From positions 6,221,259 through 6,285,258 of the forward strand of contig NC_135559.1 of assembly GCF_964340395.1 (NCBI RefSeq): DNA of 64,000 bases, in the 5' to 3' direction. Position 1 is the stretch's first letter, and each line of letters starts with the position of its first letter. Position numbers and translations under genes: made by a program. Below are positions 27,409-41,742 of this stretch, piece by piece. The notes beneath the pieces were generated by a model. The model was given only the letters and a program-made list of their open reading frames with translations, was not told the origin of the DNA and did not search any database. Source of the stretch: Glandiceps talaboti (taxonomy: Eukaryota; Hemichordata; Enteropneusta; Spengelidae).

Positions 27409-27417
27409 AATTCGTGA
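18892..27417 (+). CDS. ANKRD39: Ankyrin repeat domain-containing protein 39, 3 exons, 236 aa
   Basis: Small ankyrin-repeat protein; a scaffold role is inferred, and the function is poorly known in the family. Exons: 18892-19107, 21328-21531 and 27127-27417. All junctions are phase 0 with clean GT-AG sites. Seen: a His/Cys-rich N-terminus, then [19 protein letters not shown], which is diagnostic of ANKRD39. Next come ankyrin repeats with [25 protein letters not shown] and [15 protein letters not shown], and a DYKEKLAVD tail, all colinear with vertebrate ANKRD39 (183 aa). The start is the first Met, 32 residues before this block, in good context (GATCCATGG). Odd: about 50 extra C-terminal residues, strongly acidic, ending in an Asp run encoded by a (GAT)n microsatellite. 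The introns are long (2.2 and 5.6 kb) and full of repeats. Confidence 0.93.
19151..19214. repeat. Near-perfect hairpin in ANKRD39 intron 1
   Basis: AGCTGATCTGTTACTATGCT pairs with AGCATGGTAACAGATCCAGCT, arms of about 28 bp around a 6-bp loop. It begins about 45 nt after the exon 1 donor. A C tract (19251-19265) and a G tract (19402-19424) follow. Confidence 0.75.
22066..22228. repeat. About 50-bp tandem repeat, four copies
   Basis: Units of the form ATTCAAATTTCAAGGCATTA repeat four times with small changes inside ANKRD39 intron 2. Confidence 0.8.
22549..22750. mobile_element. Foldback MITE, about 200 bp
   Basis: GACAGAACCCCATGACACGT on the left pairs with ACATGGCATGGGGTTCTGTT on the right, and the arms can be followed inward for about 80 bp (left GTGTGGCGTACTCA against right TGAGTACCCAACAC). 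It lies in ANKRD39 intron 2. Confidence 0.65.
24549..24964. mobile_element. TIR element, about 416 bp
   Basis: CTGTATAAACTCCTCTGTAT at the left end is matched by an inverted copy ending at 24964, about 22 bp with one mismatch. There is no recognised coding frame between the ends and no clear target-site duplication. It lies in ANKRD39 intron 2. Confidence 0.6.
25514..25866. mobile_element. Foldback element, about 350 bp
   Basis: Left arm blocks GTGGTCATATAG, GGGTATTTTTTTGGGA, CTATGTTTTTCTACTTGAAA and GTGAAATAACATAT recur in inverted order on the right. A related half copy is present at about 29070-29170. Confidence 0.65.
26140..26365. repeat. About 60-bp degenerate tandem repeat, four copies
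   Basis: Units contain ATGTATTACTGGGGTAATTA followed by TTGAAAACTAAGTATTAATG, with point differences and small gaps. Confidence 0.65.
26555..26830. repeat. About 37-bp tandem repeat, eight copies
   Basis: Units read CATGCCTCCATACCATGCTA then TTTGAAATTATCTCCC. One copy is enlarged by a short TACTAC insertion. In ANKRD39 intron 2. Confidence 0.85.
26885..26980. repeat. (CATA)n-(GACA)n compound microsatellite
   Basis: CATA units pass directly into GACA units, about 145 bp before ANKRD39 exon 3. Confidence 0.92.
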
Positions 27418-30400
27418 ATTGAAAGCATGTGTATTGTTAGTACTGCTTAGTCGCATAATTATGTAATTGTAGCGAGGGATTTTAAAGTGTATTTGTTGCT
27501 ATGTCCAGTAGGTAAAATTAAATGCTGGTGACATGTTTGTGTGTAGTGCTTGAGGCTTGTGCAAATAGTTTCATGTCCTTGAATATATTCATTGGGTCAG
27601 TAATGTAAAAACACATTCAAAATGATTATCGATGGAGTCGTGATAGGTACTAACTGTTTTTTGAAATGATTATGACATCATGGTTGTAACATGACCAAGC
27701 AATACCACATGAATCAAATGAACAGTTTGGTAGAATTAGTAAATCAGTACAGGGAAAACATTTGTAGAAGGTAATCTTATCAATATGTCACTGTATTCAT
27801 CCCAACATAGGCAATTTGAAACTATCAGAACTGATCTACAATGATGTCATATTGACTTGTGTTCGTCTATACCCTAGCTAGAGTACCGGTAGTAAGTCAG
27901 TATGTAGCATATCTATGATATTAAGGCTCATGTCGGATAAGGATTAAAATGTAGATCAAATAAACAGTTAGCTAGCAGAGCTATAGAAAAGATTGGTCCT
28001 CAACAAATGATTCCAATCGTTATTTTGTCATTGATGTGACAGAATTAATGTGAAAGCATGGAATTCAGATATGGGCCTTTAAATAACTCACTACACACAT
28101 AACTGCAATGTTTTCCTTTGTATTATGGCAATGACCAACAGTTGTGGCTGATTTAATGTTCAATGCTGTATTCATAAGTGCAGTTCACATATTGAGTATT
28201 CGCATGAAGATATATTATACGATAGAGATGTATGTACGTACGTAAGTGTGTGTGTCCACACGTATGTGCATGCATGTGTGTGTATACATGTTCAAATTAT
28301 GTTGTGTTGGTAAGCAATATGTACATGTAGAATATTATAAACTAGTTTTCCTGGAGCTGCTTGTATGTTCTATTATTGTAGCTGTATGTATTATTACAAG
28401 TTCAGTATTTTCACGCTGCAAAGTCTTTTCCTGTAGCTTTACATCAACCCTGGTGTATTAGCTTTATGGTGCATGTTATGACATAAAGAGTTTGAACTGT
28501 GGCAACTGTTATCATGTAATTGAATATCGAGTCCTAGCAGAAGTCTGGCTATTAAATATGTATATTTGAATTTTGCAGCTGATAGAATGTAAGTATCTAA
28601 ATAAATTCTGTGAATTCAGTTTTAGTTAATTAAGTACTGACTATATAAGGCCGACAATATGTAGATGCATGGACAATATATTATACCAAGCACAAGCCAA
28701 ATTGTAGACATTCAAACAGAAGCTGTTGTATTCATTCCCTGGTTGTTCTATGTCACTACAGTGTTATCCTACTAGTGGGCTACCAATTCCTGAAAGTGGT
28801 AGCCCAAGGATGGTGACCAGTAGTTCCATATTCCTGAACTGAAAACAGAGTTCCTCTTTTGGAAATATGTGTGTTACTAAAAATACTTTTATGTCCGTAA
28901 ATCTTCCATCCTTAAATCATTGCATAATCAGTGGTAGCCTGAGAAGGCTGCTAGCTGAAAATGATGGTAGCCCATGACAAGAATTGGAAGTCTCAGGACA
29001 CAGGACTACTGTTAATTTTTAAGCCCAGGGTATAATTACGCCATTACCCAATATGCTGTTTAACATTTTTTTTTCAAGTACAGTACAAAGACATAGTAAA
29101 GTTGTTGTATGAATAAAATATTCAAAATAAATTCAAATTTGCCATCCATATGGCCACTCTAAGATTCTAACAGTGAGTCACGAATATTTTCCATGGCTAA
29201 ACAAAGGCAAATACTGGGAAATAATATCTGATTATTCAGAAATTTTTAAGTTTTCATTTATTAGGTCGCTTTGATATTTGACATATGACATATTAAGCAT
29301 GAAAAGATATATTTGCCCTCATACAAGAAACCTGCTTTGTATCACAAATCTCCAATTTACTGCACATGTCCAAATGATTGTGTACTTAATAATACAAATT
29401 TGTACTATTCTTGCATTTCATAAATAATTAACGTCTTTGTAAATTTGATTTGTGAGATTATGATAATTACATTTCACTAGGTGTTGGAAACTTTTAATGA
29501 TTTAATTGATTTGAGGTTACATAGTTATCTACTGAGAATATTTTCTGACAAACAGCTGCAATCATTTAGTTGTGTTGTGTGCTTATTTTCATGAAAAATA
29601 AGTTCATTACTAATTTATTATCTTTATTTACATTGAATTATAGTTAATTTACTTAATACATTTTTTTGTGATTTAGCTATTACAAAAAAAGCCAAACATT
29701 TATATAGTCAATCTCATAATTGCTTGGTACAGAAATATGAATTGTATGCTTCCTGTAGAGTTGAGGAAATTACTGTAAACCTGGAAAATTTCACTAAAGA
29801 CTTACTTTTGCTTATTTTGCTAGAACACAAAAAAACAAAAATAAGTAGTGACTAACATGCCTTCTTGTACTTGGATACAATGTACCAGTCTGGTAATTAG
29901 TGAAAATTAGTCTTTGAGAACTAGATGAAGACTATAAAATCGCAAAATTTTCTAGTAGCAAATATATCTAGGTTTACAGAATATTTGGCTGTATGTTTGT
30001 ACCAGGCTAATAATTGTAGTGTTGGAATCACAAAATTCATTTTTAGAAAGTTGCTTTAAATTTGTATAGCACTAGCATGTTTTGCATTTCATACAAGATA
30101 TCTATTGAAATAACTCACAACACAATTTATGGCAAATACTATCACATATTTTCATGTTGTCTTTATGGTTATCACTAGCTTCTTCATAAATTAATCACTC
30201 TGCCATATTTTTTGAAAAATTCTGAGTGCTTAAAATCATTTTTTAAAGAGTAAGTAGTCTATGAATAATCAAATAAAAACATTCAGATTAAATGTTAAAA
30301 TTTTGCTGAGAGAAAGGAAACAATTATGTATTTAGCAAGTAACTCTTCTTATAACAGATAACTGGGGAATGTAAGTTTTTCAATGAAGTGTGCCCTCTAT

Positions 30401-30439
30401 TGATGAAAAGTGTAATTCATTAGTATGTTGTCAGTTTAG

Positions 30440-30720
30440 TTTGTTTTCAATATAGCTAGGGTGGCTACCTGGCTGGCAAACATTTGGTATCAAGTTAGGA
30501 AGTTAGGAATAGTTCCTGATTGGGAATAGATGTTAGATTCTTTTGCAAATCTATTAAATGTAGTGTGACTTGTGCTGCCAGGCATCACATTGTAAGTTTT
30601 AGTTTGTTTAGCTAGGGTGGCTGGCAAACATTTGCTATTAAGTTAGAAAGTTAGGGATAGTTCTTGATTGGGAATAGGGTTAGATTCTTTTCCAAATTTA
30701 TTAAATGAAGTGTGGCTGTT
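30440..30720. repeat. About 150-bp direct duplication
   Basis: TAGCTAGGGTGGCT...GGCAAACATTTG...GATTGGGAATAG...TTAGATTCTTTT occurs at about 30455-30575 and again at about 30608-30715, with scattered differences. Confidence 0.75.
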
Positions 30721-31571
30721 GTGCTGACCTTCAGGCACATACAACAAAGGTTATTCCACTTTGCCAATGTAAGACAAAGCAATTTGCAAAGACAGTTTGG
30801 ATGCGATTTGCAGACATATTTTAGTACATTTTTTATTAAATATTTTGTAAGCTGAAGTATATTTTGAGCAAAGATGTCTTTAGGTTTATTGTTTTAATAT
30901 ATATAAAAGCCATATCAATACCACAATGATCCTACAGAGTTGCTTTTGGACATTGGACTGTGATAAGCCTTTTCTAAGTGCTGTTGAATGGTCTTGATGT
31001 AAAAAGAGATGAATGGGGTACAGACCATCATTCTTAGTCATCACAATTGTAAAATGCGTTGGATGTTGACAGAGTTTGATCACAAGACCGGTCATATATG
31101 ATATGATCAAACAGAAACATTGAAATATGTTTCCCTATTACAGCCACATGGGCTCTAAGTGTTTTGAATGTCTTTATGGAAGTGGTAATGTATTTTGAAT
31201 GATTGTCTGTCTTATGGAATTCAAAGTGATAATGTGCAACATACTTACTTGGCTCTACACAATGTATGCCTTGTCAATAGGGAACTTGTAAACCCGCCAT
31301 GTTGAATGTTGCATCATGGGAAATGTGATAATAAATACTAATCAAATAGAATTGTAAACAATAATGTTACATTGTGTTAACCACAAATGATCAATTCACA
31401 GTCGCCCTGACTATTGTGGGAGGTTTATTTTATTGGTAACTCCTGATTGGGTATTATGATAACCATAGATAATCCCATAGTCCTTTGCATCTGAGCATGC
31501 TCAGTTTGGATTGCAAGTTCTCTATTGAAGCATCATGGTTAGTGTACATTCATATGTAATACATTGAGCAT

Positions 31572-31725
31572 ATGTTAGAAACACAAACACAAACTTGAAA
31601 TTTGTTGCCTGTAGTTTTTGACGGCATATTTCAGCCGTTGCCACAGTTTGACCCGCTATTCAGAACACATGGTATGCAGTCGAAAAATTCATGTAAGAAT
31701 TTTCAAGTTTGTGTTTGGGATAAAA
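31572..31725. mobile_element. Short relative of the 39636-40050 TIR element
   Basis: ACACAAACTTGAAATTTGTT on the left and AATTTTCAAGTTTGTGTTTG on the right are inverted. The sequence around TTTGACCCGCTATTCAG resembles the right arm of the longer element. Confidence 0.5.
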
Positions 31726-31964
31726 GCTTAATGTAACACATAGGAAAACCATCTCAGATGAATTTTCAGCTGATGTGTGCATTCCTATATGTAGTGAGGA
31801 AAACAGATAACCAAAAGTTCAAAACGTGTACATGTAATTTTAATTTATTATCGTTTTGTCCGAGAAGCGTGTTTCTTTTCAGTAATGTATTTGATATTTT
31901 TGCAGTGAAGTTATATGCAAAATAAAAAGAGTGCTAACATAAATGTCAACATTTGAACATGAAT

Positions 31965-32212
31965 GGTGAATGTCACGCATATTGTGAATGTCATGCATAT
32001 TGTGAATGTCATACATATTGTGAATGTCACGCATATTGTGAATGTCATGCATATTGTGAATGTCATACATATTGTGAATGTCACGCATATTGTGAATGTC
32101 ACACATTGTGAATGTCATACATATTGTGAATGTCATACATATTGTGAATGTCACGCATATTGTGATTGTCACGCATATTGTGAATGTCATACATATTGTG
32201 AATGTCATGCGA
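31965..32212. repeat. 18-bp minisatellite with 54-bp higher-order period
   Basis: About 14 units of GAATGTCAYRCATATTGT. Three variants (CACGCAT, CATGCAT, CATACAT) recur in that order, giving a 54-bp super-repeat that later loses register. Because 18 is a multiple of three, the open frames across it are repeat artefacts. Confidence 0.9.
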
Positions 32213-34242
32213 TATATCATCCATGACCCTAAAAGCAATGAAAAAACACTTTCGAAGTTATTTGCATAAATCCATATCTTTCACGAGATTTTCACACATC
32301 GGTTAAATTTCTTTACATTGTAATTTGAGGCAGTTTTTTGATGATTATTTTTTGCGTGAAAGGAAGGTCTTAAGTGGACTATACTATTGTCAATTTGTTA
32401 TTCGTTATTTTATGCGTGTCATCACGTCCGATCCGCGTCACATGCACTTATACAATCTAATGTCAATTGTGCTCTGTGGTCATTGTCAAGTATGAAGTGT
32501 CCGTGGTCTCACTCTTTTGCGACACCATTGCACATATAGAGAGAAGGTAACAGTCAACGTATCAAGAACAATTCATTAATAAGTATCTATGTCGCATCCA
32601 ATATTTTTTTTTTGTTCTTGGCAACCCTTTCCTTTTATGTTCGAGTTCTTTCCGAGTAAACTTGGGGGATCGACACTTCCGTACTGTGATATGGACTTTA
32701 CACTTGATACCCAAACACATGTCGTTTATTTTCCAACCTGTTTGGCTTTATTTCTTCCTTGCATTTTTGTCATGGCGAAGTCTTTGTATTTCACTTTCCC
32801 TGCATGCTGGCATTTGAGTCAGAAACGTTTGAGACGCCTGCTTGGCTTTTGACCTGTGTAGAAATAGCACACTACCGCCTCAATCATTGTACTTCCTATG
32901 ACCTGGGTCGACGCCATTTAATTCAGACTTCAGGTAACACCATTCCCTGTTCTTATCAAAGTATATCATAGCGTCGTGTTACATCTGCATTACCTTGTTT
33001 CACACCTGTCCTCGCAGACTGTTACTGCATATAGGCAGGTAATATCTTATACAAAATGTTAGCATGGTTGCATACTAACTATCTCTAATCACCAACACGC
33101 ATGTGCGACCAGTGACTTGTCACATATGTGTAACATATATGCTTCCATCTCTAGCAGAGATGAAATGACCACATTTGTTTGCATCGCACCCCCTTGCACG
33201 GGATAGTAAGAATGAACCAACGGCGTCATGTTGGACAAAGGGTATGACCTGTGCATGATCCCCGATCAGGAGCATTGCAGACAGTATTTCAAATGGGGTC
33301 ACATTCCGTTACGCTCTGGTATTTATTTTAGTGCATGTAGACATGACCTTACATGTCACCTTATCACATTAATACTTTTAGGTGATTACGACACGACCTA
33401 TCTTACAGTCTACCGAAGATTTGTGCAGTTATAAATGTCTTACAGAGTAATGAGGCATAGTACATGTGCTAAAGGTCATGACATTATTACTCATTTGTTT
33501 AGAGGTGCCATCATTTCAAACACAGCTAAAACGGAGAATTCATAAACTATGGAGAGGACACATTTGGGAAGGGCAGATATTACATACCTATAGAAGGTCA
33601 CCTGTTAGAGGATCCCAGTTTTGAGGTCCACATACGAGGGTGGTTTGACTTGAACTTTCACAACATAAGCTTATGTAAACAATGAAATGGATTTAAATAT
33701 CTTTCTCAAATACATGAACAACAACATCTTCAAAAGCAAATTATTCCCAATGGAAAGGATGTGTTTGTGGTGAGCCTTACAAGTATAGTAGAGGAAAGTC
33801 AATTTGCTACATACATTTGCTATAACGCCGCCATACCCCCACCTCCCGCCCACACCATTTGGTATTTAGTTGCCGATGGCAGCCAATCGAGGGCGATCGT
33901 TCTAACATATATGTGTTTCAGTCAGGTTCCTTCAAAACATTTGACGGAGAGATATAAGTCGCAATGTCTTGATTATTCAAAGTGCATTAATAGTAAACAA
34001 TTTACTTTGTATGTGTATCTCTATTAGTGTAAGCAGTCTAGTGAGACAATGTGAATTTAGATACATTTGTATGTCATTATGAATTCACATCACTATGTGA
34101 TCGTGATGTCACGGTTGGAATGCTTGTAGCTATCCAAGCACTACAGTCACACACAACTACATAAAAGTGTTTAGTTGATGCGTACAGACAGTTAAATAGT
34201 AATTTTGTATTTGTATACATTATAGGCATCGACGCTTGAACA

Positions 34243-38375
<4,133 letters not shown>

Positions 38376-38705
38376 ATAATTGTACATACAGCTTATTATA
38401 CGTCTACCTGAGAACATATTAGATAAAGATCCCATCTAAATAAAATTTGTCAACCACACTTTTTGCAGGTAGTTATGATTATTACAAACATTGATAGGAG
38501 ATGGCTGTGTAGTCTGCATCATAATCTTGATTAATAAACAAATGACTATTTCTTTGATCTTCTTTGTATATTTTGAAAGACCTTGTAAATGCTGCAATAT
38601 ATGACATAATTTCAGCAAATAACGAGTTTCATTTCAGGTTCTCCTATGCATTATGTTGAAATGAATTTAAATTTAAACAATGTGGGGTTAAAATAATCAG
38701 ACACT

Positions 38706-38825
38706 GTTTTATAAAGTTGAAAGAGTACTTTGCCCGAAGAAGATCTTCAAAGCATTTTTTGTTAGCATTTTTTTGTTATAAAGTTGAAAGAGTACTTTGT
38801 TCGAAGTAGATCTTCAAAGCAATTG
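38706..38825. repeat. About 64-bp tandem duplication
   Basis: TATAAAGTTGAAAGAGTACT and AGATCTTCAAAGCA occur twice in the same order with a few substitutions. Confidence 0.8.
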
Positions 38826-39369
38826 GTAAATTCTGTTTATTCATTAACGTTGTTTCTGTATTTACATTTGTTGATAATGTTATGAACCTAGACTGACACC
38901 AGTCCCTATGGGAGATTTTTTTAGTCTCACACTCTTCAAATGTCTTGAGTTTGCTATTTACTTTTAGTTTCGCAAAGGAAAATGTTCTTAACTTTTTTTT
39001 TGAAATTGGTCCTAGCTACTTGTAGTTTGCCAAGGCGGTATTAGTCACTAGCAATCATATGTCCTCGTGACCTGAAATGTGACCACCGAGTTAAAATAGA
39101 GAATAGACAGGTCAAAAGATTACTCTAGCTAATCAGACAAGTGGGTATTTAATGACTATTTGCATAACCTAAACAACTGCCATGTGACTTTAATGTATAA
39201 CTTAGGGGCTACCTATGTAGCTCCAGCTTTGTCATGAATAAATATGAGGTAGTGAATGCATCCTCCATAAATTATAGCATGGCTCCTTCACTAATAGAAG
39301 TTGATGGCTGTACATTTTCACATCACTGTTTTACAACCATTCACTCAGTTCATTATTTCACATAAAAGT

Positions 39370-39498
39370 ACACATACATACATACATACATACATACATA
39401 CATACATACATACATACATACATACATACATACATACATACATACATACATACATACATACATACATACATACATACACACATACATACATACATACA

Positions 39499-39529
<31 letters not shown>

Positions 39530-39566
39530 CAATCGGTGTAATCCCTCTGTCTGTCTGTCTGTCTGC
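39370..39566. repeat. (CATA)n and (TCTG)n microsatellites
   Basis: About 39 CATA units at 39370-39528, then a short TCTG tract at 39547-39566. Confidence 0.94.
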
Positions 39567-39635
39567 CTGTTTATTTATTTGTGTATTTATTTATTCATGT
39601 CTAACATGCAGCATGGGCTCCCTTTCATACGGTTG

Positions 39636-40050
39636 AAAATTGAAAATTGTAACTGAAATTGTGGACTGCATAATTCAGTCTTTGTCAACAGACTGACCCA
39701 CTTTTCACAGCACGTGACCTTCAGGACACGTGAGCCTAATAAGGGGGTCATAAGTGGATGTTCAAGTTGTATCGCCTTCCGTCTTGCCAGGGACAGACTA
39801 ACACAGGACCGTGTGAGGAATCAGGGGAGACGGAGAGATAACTCAAAACTAGATTTTTTAAAACTTTAGAGCATAGGCGATCAAGCTCCAGCACATCGCA
39901 AGTCTCCCAGCATATGCACATTGATTCACCAGGACATTTTGTTGGCACGGTTGCATGAGGAGGGAAGGAAATCGTTTTCTGGATAGCGGGTCAATCTGTT
40001 GACAAAGACTAAATTGTGCAGTCGAAAATTTCAGGTACAATTTTCAAGTT
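39636..40050. mobile_element. TIR element, about 415 bp
   Basis: Inverted terminal arms of about 70 bp: left TCAGTCTTTGTCAACAGACT near 39677, right AATCTGTTGACAAAGACTAA near 39992, extending to AAAATTGTA-type ends. There is no transposase frame. A shortened relative lies at 31572-31725. Confidence 0.72.
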
Positions 40051-40364
40051 TGTGTTTGGAACAAAAGTTAAATTCGAAAACACAGTCACTTGTGAACAAA
40101 TGTACGTGCTGTTCAAGGATGCCCACTATGCAAAAATAATGACGTTATTAGGTATTTATTACGTATGAATATACGGTGTTGTATCCGTGACAGACGCCGA
40201 CGACGGTATTTTTTGAATATTCGAAAATGACTATTACCGTCAATGTCATTGTATTATGAGTATCCTTGAATAACATATTAGCTCACAAGTGACTGTGATT
40301 CGATACTATGGTTTATTAACACACATGCATTTAGATTTGAAGATGTACATGGTTGTTCTTGACA

Positions 40365-40368
<4 letters not shown>

Positions 40369-40404
<36 letters not shown>
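40369..40404. repeat. (TG)n microsatellite
   Basis: An uninterrupted TG tract of about 36 bp. Confidence 0.93.
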
Positions 40405-40407
<3 letters not shown>

Positions 40408-41742
40408 TTGGAGGCTCTTCCTCCTTGATATGTCAAATGTGCAAAACGGACACGTGTAGCATAGTTACGCAGCTATGTGCCTTGTTGAACTACCATATTT
40501 CAAAGACATATTTGTGTACACATCACGGCGATCGTTTACTGTAAAAGAATTGCGGACGAATAAGAACATGAAATTCTAGTGGTCTTGTCCAAGGCCAAAA
40601 GTAATTGTAAGGCAGATTTTTACAAATAGATTTGCAGTGTTAGAGGGTTAGAACAAAGCACCAGAACTCCACCGTTGTCCTTCTCAGTAACATTTACATA
40701 CATCTACTCTTTGTAATCGGCACTTCAACATTATGCATATTCTAACACAATAACCGCCTCATCTACCCAAGGTAAGGACACATTCTATTCTTTACCTCAG
40801 GTCATAGTTCATCTGGTCATGGTTCACTGGTCTGGCCAGTGCATTACAGAAGGCTTACACACGTGATACAACAAGCCAGACAAAACAATCAATTTATCAA
40901 CACAACAATATACAAGGCTTTCTTACACTCTTCAGTGATCGACCTAGATCATGTCACATAGTATGTAAGTCTAACTGTTAGACCCACGGGCAATTTTGCC
41001 ATCTTTCAAAGCGATCACAGGTCATAGGTCACAAATACGCCGTCGAGCCGGCCATATTTAAATGGCTTCGTTCGGAGGTTTGGTGAATATTGACAACAGA
41101 GAAGTCAGTCGAGGGTCATATACGGTAAATTCAGCAGTATTCGAACAATTGCGACTACTAGAAGTAAATGTTGCACACTCGGATAGGCGAGCAACTCATA
41201 TTTTTATGTCACATTTATTGATTAATGTGTCCATTTATGATGAATGATTTCATGATCCCGTTTGATCCCGGGGCCCAGACTGTGGCGATTGCTCCTCGTC
41301 TAGATGATCCCGATAGAACTAGAAACGAAGTAACAATATATAAGAAGTGTTGCTCGTCGGATCGACTACCAGGGTTTGGAAACATTTCATTATAATTATC
41401 ATAGAGGTGTTTATCCTTGTATGTGTGGCTACATGTACCCAAAGAATACTCTCATGATAAAAATGACTAGTACAATACTGATAGTCCTTAACATGTACTT
41501 CTATCGATTTATGTCTTTTGGTGCCATACGCATCAGTCGAGTCATTTTAACATCCCTCCCTAGTACGCTTCGCCAGAAGGCGGGGTACTTTATACAGTAC
41601 CCGTCTGGCCCTGTACGGCCGTATCTCAGACATGTAATGGCAAATCCATTCTAGGCTCGTACACAAAAGCGACATAATATAGGGGTTATATATATAATGT
41701 CTATTTATAATCTTATTACAGAAATAATCACCAGGGATAAAG

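Larger units (their letters stand above)
27418..34242. other. Intergenic stretch between ANKRD39 and HAO-A
   Basis: The first 1.2 kb may be ANKRD39 3' UTR; an AATAAA at 28600-28605 is one candidate signal. No other gene was recognised. The open frames at 30886-31110, 32589-32852 and 33120-34027 lack family resemblance or splice logic. The last few hundred bases should hold the HAO-A promoter, but no convincing core element was seen. Confidence 0.55.
38376..41742. other. Intergenic stretch between HAO-A and HAO-B
   Basis: AATAAA at 38439-38444 could end HAO-A transcripts, about 65 nt past the stop. The rest holds a 64-bp tandem duplication (38712-38825), microsatellites and a TIR element, listed separately. 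No other gene is recognisable; the frames at 41062-41247 and 41376-41654 show no domain. A possible acceptor, TCTTATTACAG at about 41711-41721, precedes the HAO-B ATG and may indicate a 5' UTR intron. Confidence 0.55.

Noticed and set aside
31965-32212. CRISPR-like array
   Set aside because: The units are contiguous without unique spacers, in an animal genome.
31879-32238. Repeat protein with MTFTIC or HDIHNM units
   Set aside because: An artefact of the 18-bp minisatellite, open in several frames on both strands.
32589-32852. Possible small gene (87 aa)
   Set aside because: No recognised domain, no splice partners, no supporting context.
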